A stretch of 64,000 nt of DNA. Origin: Zygnema cylindricum (Eukaryota > Streptophyta > Zygnematophyceae > Zygnematales > Zygnemataceae). The notes under the pieces were generated by a model that did no database searches, was not told where the DNA came from, and worked only from the letters and a program-made list of their open reading frames with translations. The position numbers were made by a program, and so were the translations under genes. The stretch lies in contig JBBHKE010003381.1 in assembly GCA_037447655.1 (NCBI GenBank), positions 101,237-165,236 of the forward strand, written 5' to 3'. Below, piece by piece: positions 1 through 10,214 of this stretch. Each line of letters opens with the position of its first letter. Within the stretch, counting starts at the first letter, position 1.

Positions 1-448
1 TCTGAGAGGCAGTCGTGATAAGGAAACGAATCGCAATATCGCAATCGTTGCAGTCATTTTGGGGACTCGACGAGGAAGCGCAATGGCGATGGTGATAGAC
101 CGCAACACTATGAGTGCGCAGCCACAGAAGCGCAGCATAAAAACACCGTCGTCAGAGAATCGCTGCGCCACCATTGCGTTCAAAGAAAAGCGCAACGGCG
201 CAATTGTGAATTGCAACCCTTAATATCGTCGCATCAGCGCAATCTATGAAATTTTGGACGATGCATTACTCTCGCACGCTGTAACGCCTTGAAGAGCCCC
301 ACGGTGAAACCCTCAACCCTCTTAGCTAAAGCCGCCATCAGCCCTCGCGACAAACCTAGTCACAACAGTTTAGAGAGCATCTCGCTCCGCACCGCTAGTC
401 TGCCTTTACTCTTCAAGCTACCTGCATTCTCAAGTACCACAGTATCCA

Positions 449-1534
449 TGGCGTCGTCGTCCTCTCCACCATCAAAAAGGAGGAGACTTGTACGGATAGG
501 TCAGGAGGATATACCCTGCCAAGATAGATTGTTGGTTGCGGCTGAGGTCATGGTAGAGGCGGACCAGAGAAAGGAGATAGTGGAAGCACCGGAGCAAGAA
601 ACGACAGCTAGTAGCGGGGAAGGAAAAGCTAAAACCAGCGGAGGGGAGGGGTTAGAAAATTTGCAGGACCCCGAGTATAATCCACTCCAGAGGGGGACCA
701 AGAGTAAGAAGATGATCATGAGCTCTCAAACTCTGACGAACCGGAGCATGAACTGACACCCCCGTCGGAGGAGGAGCGTGCCTCTAATTTGGAGGTGATG
801 AGAGACCCAAACAATGAGAGTACCGCTTACGAGCAGTCCTCAAAGAGCTCCGAAAAGAAGGCCTAGGCACAGTACCCTGGTGAGGATGACCTTAGTGTAT
901 TTATTCTTCGACAAGAAGAAGGAGAAACAGAAGAGGAGAGTGAGAAAGGAGAAGAAATTCCCGACTACCTCTTTCCACTACCTGTTGACCCTCAACACCT
1001 GGACCTCGCCTTCATTTTTGCCAAACCCTTCTATTCGGATCCTTCGGAATGGCCAGCAGAGTGGCGCATAGGAAAACCTGGGGAACATATCTATATCCCT
1101 ATCATCGTGCCGTCACACCCGGCTTGGAATTTTATAAGAACAAAATACCTAGGGAATAATTATAAGGGTTATATTCAGCTAAACCCTCATGACTTACCAT
1201 TCGTAGAGGTGGTCGAGGATCACTATCGATAACAGGTGGATGTTCCCGGATTACTGCGCCAATATCACCCATGGGATGTACGCCTTCACGACATCATGTT
1301 GCGGGCTGGAGTCACATCCGAGGTACGAGCCCTCAAACTAGCCTGGAAGAATGCTTTGCAACTGGCCAGGAAACATATTTCTTTCAAATTGAGGAAGGTA
1401 CCTCAGTGGGAACCGGTGGACGAGGGGGCAAAGGAAGCCGAACCAATAGCAGTGCCCGAAGCTTTTCAAAGTCAGGCACCTGAAGCACCACCCAGCCTAG
1501 ATTTTTATGAGGACAAAAGACCTAGGGAATAATC
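449..1534 (+). pseudogene. Unrecognised acidic, low-complexity protein, decayed
   Basis: I do not recognise this protein. The ATG at 449 has a good context (tccATGGcg) and opens a Ser-rich start with a basic KRRR patch that could be a nuclear signal. A Glu/Gly-rich stretch follows. The frame breaks near 705 and coding character continues in another frame (DDHELSNSDEPEHEL), through an in-frame TAG at 864-866, into a more globular stretch (PDYLFPLPVDPQHLDLAF, FYSDPSEWPAEWRIGKPGEH). A TAA lies at 1230-1232, and the frame resumes with QVDVPGLLRQYHP and ends at 1532. The upstream start at 289 is only a TTG in a non-coding-looking leader, so I prefer 449. It could be a retroelement gag-like protein or a host gene relic; no domain decides this. 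Confidence 0.4.
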
Positions 1535-1886
1535 ATTAGGGTTATTTATAGCTAAACCCTCATGCCTTACCATTCATAGAGGTGGTTGAGGATCACTATC
1601 GATAACAGGTGGATGTTCTCGGATTACTCTACCAATATCACCCTTACGATTCCCGCCTTCACAACATCATGTCGTGGGCGGAAGTCACACCCGAGGTAGG
1701 AGCCCTTAAACTAGCCTGGAAGAATGCTTTGCAACAGGCCCGAGATGCCAAGAAACATAATTCTTTCAAATTGAGGAAGGTTCCTCGGTGGGAACCGGCG
1801 GACGAGGAGGCAAGAGAAGCCCAACCGATCCCAGCGCCCAAAGCTCCCCAAAGCCCGGCACCTAGAGCACCTGCACCTGAGGCCGC
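1141..1886 (+). repeat. 373-bp direct tandem duplication within the decayed gene
   Basis: Units 1141-1513 and 1514-1886 align throughout, from cctagggaataat through the stretch coding VDVxGLLxQYHP to the Pro-rich tail. The copies differ by roughly 10-15 percent plus a small insertion (GCCCGAGATGCC-like) in unit 2. The 373-bp offset is not a multiple of three, so the second copy is read in a different frame from the first. Both copies carry the TAA before the VDV segment, so that stop predates the duplication. Confidence 0.85.
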
Positions 1887-2268
1887 CCCGCCACAGCCAC
1901 AAGCACCAACAACTGCAGAAGAAGAGGGAGAGGACCAACCGCACGAACAGATCATTCATAGACGCTTGGCAGCGGTGGATCACCACATCCCACTTTTGGA
2001 GACTCGATCTAAGCAACTCCAAAACCAATAGGACACCTTGCGGGAGGAGTTCGAGGTCTACCGTCAAGAGACATACGAAATACTCTGCCAACTTCAATTT
2101 CTCTGGGTAGGTAATGTTGAGCGGGACGCTGAATCCTTCGTCGGAGGCACTGTAACAGGGTTACAGAGTTGTATACTTTGTAGGTTAGAAACAGGGTTGC
2201 TTAGTTGCGGTTCAGAGCAGCGCAGCTGCGATGCCAGATTAGCGCGGTATAGCACCGTAGCAACTTAG
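1590..2268 (+). pseudogene. Second, longer copy of the unrecognised protein C-terminal region
   Basis: From 1609 the frame repeats the upstream protein module (MDVLGLLYQYHPYDSRLH, then ALKLAWKNALQQARDAKKH) and then a Pro/Ala-rich linker. After that comes a charged segment (HRRLAAVDHHIPLLETRSKQ) that looks coiled-coil-like. A TAG stops it at 2029-2031. The same frame continues (DTLREEFEVYRQETYEILC), so the stop probably interrupts a longer original protein. The order linker then coiled coil would suit a structural, gag-like protein, but I cannot identify a family. Confidence 0.35.
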
Positions 2269-2340
2269 TAATGTAGCATAGCAGCGCAGCGTGGCATGAT
2301 AGCAACGTAACGTAGCAGCAAAGCAATGCCGCAGAATGTA
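2200..2340. repeat. GCAGC/TAGC-rich degenerate simple repeat
   Basis: The tract is built of recurring gcagcgcag, gtatagc and gtagcaac words without an exact period. The same word usage occurs near the ends of family B LTRs and beside their polypurine tracts (21660-21900, 26750-26870, 30290-30400, 40440-40600, 53000-53130). This could be a remnant of a B-like element, but no LTR boundary is recognisable. Confidence 0.5.
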
Positions 2341-2344
2341 CTTT

Positions 2345-2648
2345 TGACCATATTGTTCTAGAAGATAGTTTCGATAGATCGTGGTTGACCAAGAAGGTCC
2401 ACGTGTACATAAGTGTAATACTAAGTGGACTGTGAGAGATCTAGTTTAAATAGCCAAATAGACTTAGTCAAAAGGGACTCTTTTGCCGTAAACTTTCGCA
2501 GCGAGCTTTCAACTTGTAATCTCCGTGCGATCAATAAAGCTCAACTCTTCCAGTGAATGTTGTGTATCTCTGCTGTTGCTACGAAGGGATCCTTGGGGTT
2601 ATTCCACTGTGCATTGTGAGGGTGGTGTTATATTACTATCCCTTTTAC
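2345..2648 (+). other. LTR-like promoter/polyadenylation segment of unknown element
   Basis: The stretch has a TATA-like tttaaatag near 2450, an AATAAA at about 2531, and downstream text (gtgttgtgtatctctg, then gctacgaagggatccttgg) that resembles the R-U5 end of a plant gypsy-type LTR. No TG...CA boundary, PBS or partner LTR is visible, so this is only a suggestion. It ends where the family A gag fragment begins. Confidence 0.25.
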
Positions 2649-2649
2649 A

Positions 2650-2780
2650 TGGACGTTTCAGTTGTCCACTAACAATACCCCAGTATCCGTTTTTCGCACA
2701 AAGCCCCTATCATCATGGCTTCCCAATAGATAAACCCATATCCATTGAAGGTGGGCACCCTAGAGGGTGGGCCCATAACT
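2650..2780 (-). pseudogene. A0: copia gag, N-terminal fragment
   Basis: On the minus strand this matches the start of the A1 gag region (PPS/FNG/GFIYWEAMM-type text) and abuts a PBS-like ggttatgggcccacc. It is the only coding part left of A0; the rest of gag-pol and the 3' LTR are gone. The breakpoint near 2649 joins it to the LTR-like segment on its left. Confidence 0.7.
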
Positions 2781-3181
2781 TGCAATTATGTGTCCTCCAT
2801 TGGACTACAGAATTCAGGAAGCCTCTAGATAAGTTTTAACTATCACACTCTCAACGACAACCACTATTGCCCAAGCAGACAAATTGATAGTCTAACTGCA
2901 CCCTTTTACAGCGTGGACTTCCTTCAGTCTGTAGCAAAAAGAATCACTTAAAACGGCCAACCAGCCGATAAGTTATGAGGGGGCAAAAATGCCAATTTAT
3001 ACAAAACTCTCTAAGGGAGAGGTGACTATCTAAAAAAAACGCTAAGTCGTAATCTCTCTCACAACCCCTATCTGGTGCAATACGAACCAATAAAATAACT
3101 ATACAGTTCAAAAAGATACTACGGCCGATGTCTTTTCTGTACGGCTTATGTACAACAAGGCCACTGAGTGGACGCGTGTCT
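2781..3181 (-). repeat. A0 5' LTR, first part (interrupted)
   Basis: The segment begins TGCAATTATGTGTCC and aligns with the A1 LTRs (9376 onward). At 3181 it is interrupted by a C-family LTR. The rest of this LTR resumes at 10866. The interruption is flanked by the duplicated target gtgtc (3177-3181 and 10866-10870), which proves the two halves were once contiguous. Confidence 0.85.
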
Positions 3182-3993
3182 GTTGTCTATAGCCTATTTC
3201 AGCCATGATTACTCACGGAAGTCACCCACAGAATACCCCAAAACAGCTATGTTTCAGACAGCACAGATTACTCCAAAGTAAACAAAATTACCTCAAACTG
3301 CAGCAATATGCAGTATACCAAAGAAAGTGTAAACTACCAAAGTTACAGCCAAATCCACCAAGGAATGTGGAAGATATAAGCTCCAGAGTTTCCCAAAAAC
3401 AGGTGACAGTCTCAAACTAACCAAGTAGACTTCCCACAGAAATCTACAGAATTGACAAAACATAATGAAACTATACACACATATATTTTGTAGGTCAAAG
3501 AATATCTCTACAAAGTTTCATACAAAAATATCAATGAAGGTGATCACACCATCAAGTCAAAGTTGCAGAAAAATAGTCTCCCATGGCTTTGATAAACTTA
3601 ACTGTGATGCTAAAATAAACTAAGTCGTACAAGTTTATACTCAAGTACACTACTAAATGTACGAAGGCATACCAGCCGTACGTAATCTACCATCTACTTA
3701 AATTAATGTGAGTATACCTGAAAAATTCAAGGTATGACAGAATAAATAAATCTACACTATTAACTAATACACAAAAAGACAAACCACTGTTGTTACAAAT
3801 ATTTACAAGTACACACAATCTCACAAAATCGTATGCTGATTCACTCAACGAAACTCCTCGAACTTTGTCAAGCAATCCGGGACAAAATGTACATCTTGTG
3901 ATTTGACGCGATTTCGTGTCCCCACTCCATGAAAAATTACGGCTGCCTTTGTCCGCCGTCCGTATCTTTTATTCGACACTCTTGATGTCACGC
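3182..3993 (-). mobile_element. C-family solo LTR, part 1 (interrupted by A1)
   Basis: Starts tgttgtctatagcc. Near 3845-3880 its reverse complement matches the third C LTR (58460-58490: gacaaaatttgaggagtttc). It continues at 10417-10865 after the A1 insertion; the two parts sum to about 1.26 kb, the usual C LTR length. The outer TSD is GTGTC. No internal region or PBS adjoins it, so it is a solo LTR. Confidence 0.8.
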
Positions 3994-4301
3994 TGCAATT
4001 CTGTGTCCTCCATTGGACCACAAAATACATGAAGCCTCTAGATAGTATTTAACTAACCCACTTTAAGCCACAACCACTACTGCCCAAGAAAGCAAACTGA
4101 CAATTTAACTGCACCCATGTGTAGCCTAGACTCCCTTGAGTCCGTAGAAAAAAGAATCACTGAAAAAGGCCAACCAGGCGATAACTTATAGGGTGGCAAA
4201 GATGCCAATTTATACAAACTCTCAGAGAGAGGACTATCTACCTAAATTTTCCTAAGTCCTAGTTTTTCCTACTTCCCTCTCACAGCTACTATCTACTGCC
4301 T

Positions 4302-4466
4302 GTACGAACCAATCAAAAAACTGTATAGTACAAGAAAGTACTACTGCCGATGTACTTTCTGTACGGCCTCTGTACGACAAGGCCATTAAGTGGACACGTG
4401 TCCACTTTCCACTCGTCCGTACGTTCCTCGGAATTCCCGCGACCGAATGATGTCTTCCCACGTGGC
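4302..4466. promoter_or_regulatory. GTAC cluster and G-boxes in A1 3' LTR U3
   Basis: Seven GTAC tetramers occur between 4302 and 4422 (at 4302, 4328, 4338, 4352, 4361, 4372 and 4419). ACACGTGTC is at 4394-4402 and CCACGTGGC at 4458-4466. GTAC is the core bound by plant SBP-box proteins, and CACGTG is the G-box bound by bZIP/bHLH factors. The same module is in the 5' LTR (offset +5382) and recurs in other A LTRs. Regulation by these factors is inference from motif content. Confidence 0.45.
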
Positions 4467-4741
4467 GCCAGGTCATGCCACGTCACTAAATGCCAAAATG
4501 ACCATTCCGGGATTTCGGCGATAATGTGCGCCGTTAGATTTGACGTGAAATTCAATCTCGGCCGTAATAAATACTTGCGCGATATTTGTTTCGCTTTCGA
4601 AACAAAATGCGCGATATCCATTTCAAACAAGTACAGTACTTCGTATTTCGTAGAACTGTATCTATGTGTGGCGTCGAGGGTTTCAGTTAAATGAATCTAG
4701 TACATTACAATAGATTAAATACTAATAAAACCCTATATCTC

Positions 4742-4832
4742 CTAACGGACTTCTACGACAGACTGGTTAGAGCTAACGGCTACGCCGCGCTCTACCGGTC
4801 GGGGGTTCGAGTCCTTCCGGACTCAACCTTTT
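4742..4832 (+). promoter_or_regulatory. Antisense tRNA-like unit (A-box/B-box/T-run) in A1 3' LTR
   Basis: An A-box-like actggttagagctaacgg lies at 4762-4779. A B-box GGTTCGAGTCC lies at 4804-4814, inside a possible T-arm (ggggg/TTCGAGT/ccttc). A TTTT follows at 4829-4832, as expected of a Pol III terminator. The unit is antisense to the element. Acceptor and anticodon stems are not convincing, so this is not a tRNA gene. Confidence 0.55.
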
Positions 4833-4897
4833 GTTAAGAGTGGCTTAAGCCACTCTTTAGTCCTTCCTATGGAGTTGAGGCAGCCATGGCTCCATTG

Positions 4898-4953
4898 TTC
4901 TCTCTCTCTCTCCTTTAGTGACTACAACAAGTATGGGGGCGAGAGAGAGAGAA
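4898..4953 (-). other. Conserved LTR hairpin, A1 3' copy
   Basis: Arms 4898-4913 (ttctctctctctctcc) and 4936-4953 (ggggcgagagagagagaa) pair around a loop with agtgactacaacaag. The same loop text occurs in all A LTRs, while the arm sequences differ and still pair. In element RNA it would lie in the 3' untranslated part (U3). Confidence 0.5.
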
Positions 4954-5034
4954 GAGATAGAGGCAGGCTGCCTACTTTTTCTTTTATAATAAATTTAGAC
5001 CTAGAAAATATATTAAAAACTACTTATTTCAACA

Positions 5035-5048
5035 CTCCCCTTATTTTC
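5035..5048 (-). other. A1 polypurine tract
   Basis: Sense GAAAATAAGGGGAG lies directly before the 3' LTR start TGTTGAAAT. It is the expected primer for plus-strand DNA synthesis. Confidence 0.85.
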
Positions 5049-5070
5049 TAGTCAAATTTTAATTTTTCTT

Positions 5071-8000
5071 TTAACCCGCATTTCTTCGACAATATTTTAA
5101 TTTAGGAGAGGGCACAGGTTTGGTCATCATGTCAGCCACCATTTCTTCATCATGTCTATACACAAGATTTAAAATTTTATTTTCAACTTTTTCTCTTACG
5201 AAGCTTAATCTTATGTCCATATGTTTTGCTTTGAAATGATGTTTTGGATTGGCTGCGATTGCGATTGCAGCTTGATTATCGCAAAAGATTTCATGCACTC
5301 CCTCCTTCATATATCCCATTTCTTGCAATAATGACTTCACCCACATTAGTTCTTTCACAGTAGAACAAGACGCCATATACTCAGCCTCCATAGTAGACTG
5401 AGCAACCACCTTTTGTTGCTTACTGCTCCAACAGCAAGCACCTTTCCCAACATACAACACATACCCAGAAGTGCATCGTCTCATAGGTGCGTCCCCATAA
5501 CTGGCATCTCTCCAAGTAGTGATGTCAGTGTGCTCCCCTCCCAAATGCAACCATAACTCTCTAGTTCCCACCAGATATCTCATGACTCTCTTGGCTGCCT
5601 TCCAATCCCTCTTCCTGGGATCATTAAGACTCCTACTGAGTACACCAACTGCCGCCGCTATGTCCGGCCTGGTACAATTCATACAATAGATTAAGCTTCC
5701 TACGACCTGTCTATAACGGATAGACTTCATGAACTCTCTCTCCTCTGGACTCATCTGATCGTCTAAGATCATCACTCCTCCTTCTACACTCCCATCACTT
5801 CCTTTTTTCAAGTCCATGGGAGTGGTACAACTGTTAGCATTTTCCATCTGGAATTTCTCAAACATATTACCTATTGCTTCTTTCTGAGTAAGTCTGATAA
5901 TCTTCTTCCCCCTATCTCTCTCCATTTGGATCCCCAAAATATATTTTGCCTCCCCCAAATCCTTCATTTCAAATCTGCCCCTAAGATCTTTCTTTAGCCT
6001 ATTGATATTCTCTAAAGACTTACTTAACACAAGCAGATCATCCACATAAATTGCAATAAAAATGACACCATTCTCATCTTCAAACATATAGATAGAATGG
6101 TCAGAGCTGATCCGGATGTATCCCAGATCGGTGAGAAACTCATCTAGTTTCTTATTCCACTGTCGGGGAGCCTGTTTCAGTCCATATAAGGACTTTATGA
6201 GCCTGCACACTTTGCTCTCTTCTCCTTCTTCCACAAACCCTTCGGGTTGCCTCATAAAAATTTCTTCCTCTAACTCCCCATTAAGAAAAGCAGTCTTAAT
6301 ATCCATCTGGTGAAATTCCATGTCTTCCGCTCCGGCCAGACTGAGGAGAATCCTTACCGATGGGAACCGAACAACTGGAGCAAAGGTCTCCTCATAGTCA
6401 ATCCCCTCTTTTTGGGTGAACCCCTTCGCTACCAATCGAGCCTTATACCTCTCAATTGTATTATCTGGGTTCAGTTTTAGTTTAAATACCCATTTACATC
6501 CAATAGGTTTTCTGTCTGGAGGGTAATCCGCTAGTTCCGAAGTATTTGCTTCCATGATAGAAGTCATCTCATCATTTATGGCTCTAATCCATCTTTCTTT
6601 CTCTAGACTATTCACTGCCTCTAAGTAAGACAGAGGCTCATCTGGGTGAGATAGCTTAGTTACCTTATGGGCAGCTTGTTTTTCCTGTATCCTTTTGCTG
6701 CTCCTCCTTCCTCCCTCAAACTCCGAAGCTGGAATGGATGGAAGTCTTGGATTTCTTCTCACTGTCTCATCGGCTCCCCTGTCCATAAAAACCGTATCTT
6801 GTCCCGCTTCTTCCATCTCCTCGAAGTCCATAGGAGTATGTGAGGTTTCCGGTGAGTCTCCTGTATCTTCGATCTCCCTTGAATCTGTAATCACAGTTTC
6901 ACTCATGTCTTTTTCGGGAATGACTGAGTTCTCCTCACTTTCAGACTCAAATCTGATCCTTATCTTCTTTGTATATTTGAAGGGGTCAAATGACTTCCCT
7001 TCATCCATGACAACTAAGTGTTTGACCAGAATGATATCTTTCTTTGCTAAGTCATAGACTCTATATCCCTTAACATCCTCATCATATCCCACAAAGTATC
7101 AGGTTTTCCCTTAGCATCTAGTTTCCAGTTTTTCCTATCCGTGTCAAGACTGTAAACTTGGCTACCAAATACTTTAAGGTGTGAGATATCTGGTTTCCTT
7201 CCAACCCATCTCTCATAAGGTGTCACTCCCTTTACAGCTGAGGTAAGGACTATATTTTTAATATAGTTGGCACAGTTCATTGCCTCTGCCCAAAATCTCT
7301 TTCCTATTTTCTTGTCTGCCAACATACTGCATGCACTATCTCCTAATGTTCTATTCAACCTCTCAGCTACCCCATTTTGTTCTAGGTTATATGGTACAGT
7401 TTTCTGGTGCTGCACTCCCTCATCTCTCAAATATTCCTCAAACTCGTTAGAGGTATATTCCCCCCCATTATCACTCCTTATCCTCTTAATGGGGGTTTCA
7501 TGCAACTTCTCACTCCAAGCTTTATATTCTTTGAAGTAAGTTGATGCTTCAGACTTTGTTTTCAGAAAGTAGACTCTAGAGTATTTAGACCAGTCATCAG
7601 TTATTGTCATCATAAACCTCTTTCCTCCAACCGAAGGTACTTTTGTAGGCCCCCAAATATCTGTGTGGACTAAATCTAATACTTTCTCACCTCTATATGT
7701 GGCGGCTTTGGGAAAGGGAAGTCTGTGAGCCATACCTTGAGCACAACCACTACAATCATCCATCATTTCATTATCCCCAAACTCAATGCCATCTACTACC
7801 CCAAGCTTTTTCATTTCCCTTAACCTATCAAAATGTACATGCCCCAACCGCTCATGCCAAATCATCACCTTAGGAACACCAACATAGTAAGCATTCTTCT
7901 TTTCATTACTCAAGTTAAACCTAAACATTCCTTGGCTACCCTTGTCTGCTGTAAAGTAAACTTCATCCCTATACTTAGTTGTAAAGACTCCCTTTCTGGT

Positions 8001-9395
8001 GAAGGTATCAAACTCTTTGTCATCTAACACAGACGTAGAGACAAGATTTTTACTTAGCTGAGGAATGTAAAGTACATCTGAGAATGTAATTATAGAAGTC
8101 TTACCCTCCACTAAGACTTTCAGATCTACTGATCCCACTAGATCTGTAGTAACCACTCTCCCATCCCCATACTCTATCTCTACAGTAGGAATCTTTCTTA
8201 ACTTAGTGAAGAGTTCTTTATCACGACACATATGCATGGATGCACCTGAGTCGATGATCCATCCTTCCTGTGGAGCTTCCCGGATGGCTCCAAAGGCACA
8301 CTTTTGCCTCCTAGGAATCTCCTTCTCCTCCAAACTCTCGTCAAGAAGAAGCTCCCGATCCTCCTCAGAGGACTCATCCTCGGTTTCTCCTGACACTTTT
8401 GTAACCACAAGTGCCTTTTTCTTCCCTTCGGAAGAACCCCCTCCACCGTTCTCTTGGAGCCTCAGCTCTGATAGCTTGACACAATCTGCAATAAAGTGTC
8501 CCGGCTTTTTGCAATAATGACAAAGACCCTTTGGGGGCCTCTGTCCCCCTGAATGATCTCTTTCCCCTCTATAAGGTTTCTTCGGGTCCTTTCCCCATCG
8601 GTCCCCTCCTACTGCTAGAGCTTGAATGCTCTTTCCTCCTCTCCTAATCTCCATTGTGTTTTCCTGCACAAATATCATCCTGACTACTGTGTTCTATTTC
8701 CATGAACTATTAGGCATTCCCTGTACTCAGTACACTAAGTTTTCGAACTCATTTGGTAATTTCATGATAAGGGTGTTAACTTTCATTTTCATTGTACCTA
8801 TCCACCCGGCACTTTCCATTTCCGTATACAAACAAGAAAGATCATTACAGTAATCTAACATCTTTACTCCTTTGTAAGTGTAACTCAGTAGCTTTTGCTC
8901 AGCCAACTGGAGCTCCTGAATAGTTCCACCTCTATAAATTTCCACCAAACTCACCCACAACTCCTCGGCCTTGTAAATGTGAAGATGAGGAGTGGCCAAA
9001 CCTTGAGTGAGGTGCCTCAGAATGAAGTTCTTAGCAGCCATGTTTACATCCTCCCACATTTGAGTATCGTTCTCCACGGTCTTCACGATTGCCGCTCCCG
9101 ATATTGTGGCAATAGGAGTGAGGGGTGTCTCCTTCCCTTTCCCCTTTTCGGACACACTGCTGTCCCCGTCATCTGCCTCCTCCGCCGAGGCAGCCGTTGT
9201 TGCAGGAAACCTTACTCCCCCAAATCCTGGTGGAGTTCCCGAAGGTGGACGTTTCACTTGTCCACTGACGATACCCCAGTATCGTTTTTCACACAAAGCT
9301 CCCATCATCATGGCTTCCCAATAGATGAACCCAGATCCATTGAAGGTGGGCACCTTAGAGGGTGGGCCCATAACCTGCAATTCTGTGTCCTCCAT
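5071..9395 (-). pseudogene. A1 gag-pol polyprotein (Ty1/copia), three lesions
   Basis: The order is gag, protease, integrase, RT, RNase H, as in copia. The Gag start at 9395 lies inside the 5' LTR (MEDTELQVMGPPS). The zinc knuckle is CHYCKKPGHFIADC and the protease DSGASMHMC. Integrase has an HHCC finger (HERLGHVHFDRL...CSGC) and the core residues (HTDIWGP, SDNGGEYTS). The RT motif is YVDDLLVLS. RNase H shows QSTMEAEYMA and FCDNQAAIAIA. Lesions are TGA at 8727-8729 (probably CGA to TGA), TAG at 8694-8696 (Trp position) and a 1-bp deletion near 7095-7105 between integrase and the linker. Otherwise the catalytic residues are present, so loss of function is recent compared with its neighbours. 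Confidence 0.93.
9361..9375 (-). other. A1 primer-binding site, half-tRNA type
   Basis: Sense GGTTATGGGCCCACC directly follows the LTR end (TTGCA). It is complementary to the anticodon arm of initiator-Met tRNA (GGUGGGCCCAUAACC, plant type as I recall it), not to the 3' CCA end used by most plant copia elements. Drosophila copia is the known model for priming by a cut 5' half of this tRNA. Confidence 0.75.
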
Positions 9396-9589
9396 TGGAC
9401 CACAGAATACAGGAAGCCTCTAGATAGTATTTAACCAACCCACTTTAAGCCACAACCACTGCTGCCCAAGAAGGCAAACTGACAATTTGACTGCACCCCT
9501 ATGTAGCATGGACTCCCCAGAGTCCGTAGAAAAAAGAATCACTGAAAAAGGCCAACCAGGCGATAAGTTATAGGGTGGCAAAGATGCCA

Positions 9590-9596
9590 ATTTATA
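9590..9596 (-). promoter_or_regulatory. TATA box of A1 5' LTR
   Basis: Sense TATAAAT within tttgTATAAATtggc, about 215 bp before the LTR end, suggests U3 of about 820 bp and R-U5 of about 190 bp. A3 has a matching TATAAAT near 34890. It is unaltered between the two A1 LTRs. Confidence 0.5.
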
Positions 9597-10123
9597 CAAA
9601 CTCTCAGAGAGAGGACTATCTACCTAAATTTTCCTAAGTCCTAGTTTTTCCTACTTCCCTCTCACAGCTACTATCTACTGCCTGTACGAACCAATCAAAA
9701 AACTGTATAGTACAAGAAAGTACTACTGCCGATGTACTTTCTGTACGGCCTCTGTACGACAAGGCCATTAAGTGGACACGTGTCCACTTTCCACTCGTCC
9801 GTACGTTCCTCGGAATTCCCGCGACCGAATGATGTCTTCCCACGTGGCGCCAGGTCATGCCACGTCACTAAATGCCAAAATGACCATTCCGGGATTTCGG
9901 CGATAATGTGCGCCGTTAGATTTGACGTGAAATTCAATCTCGGCCGTAATAAATACTTGCGCGATATTTGTTTCGCTTTCGAAACAAAATGCGCGATATC
10001 CATTTCAAACAAGTACAGTACTTCGTATTTCGTAGAACTGTATCTATGTGTGGCGTCGAGGGTTTCAGTTAAATGAATCTAGTACATTACAATAGATTAA
10101 ATACTAATAAAACCCTATATCTC

Positions 10124-10214
10124 CTAACGGACTTCTACGACAGACTGGTTAGAGCTAACGGCTACGCCGCGCTCTACCGGTCGGGGGTTCGAGTCCTTCC
10201 GGACTCAACCTTTT
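10124..10214 (+). promoter_or_regulatory. Antisense tRNA-like unit in A1 5' LTR
   Basis: Identical to 4742-4832 over the A-box-like part, the B-box (10186-10196) and the T run. It lies upstream of the element promoter and points away from gag. Confidence 0.55.

Larger units (their letters stand above)
3994..5034 (-). repeat. A1 3' LTR
   Basis: Sense strand begins TGTTGAAATAAGTAG (right end) and finishes GAATTGCA (left end). From the LTR start it carries a hairpin (4898-4953), an antisense tRNA-like unit (4742-4832), G-box and GTAC motifs (4302-4466) and a TATAAATT-type box near 4210. Positions 4190-4835 show no difference from the 5' LTR, whereas both outer parts differ at several percent. 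Confidence 0.93.

Noticed and set aside
1-448. Promoter or exon of a host gene upstream of 449
   Set aside because: The stretch has gcgcaa/gcaat words but no clear TATA box, splice sites or open frame; I can only call it unassigned sequence.
501-719. Minus-strand ORF of 72 codons opposite the first gene
   Set aside because: Composition mirrors the acidic plus-strand frame; it has no independent support.
814-1071. 85-codon basic ORF
   Set aside because: It is the shadow frame of the acidic protein read in the frame of 711; the acidic frame continues on both sides and makes more protein-like sense.
2345-2648. 5' or 3' LTR of gypsy element G1
   Set aside because: G1 has the opposite strand, and no LTR boundary, PBS or partner copy is visible.
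4252-4694. Overlapping ORFs of 74, 105 and 114 codons, repeated exactly at 9634-10076
   Set aside because: They lie wholly inside the LTR U3 on both strands. Their identity follows from LTR identity, and no related copy keeps the frames.
4742-4832. A functional tRNA gene
   Set aside because: A-box-like and B-box-like parts are good, but acceptor and anticodon stems do not form properly and the copies have no stable anticodon.
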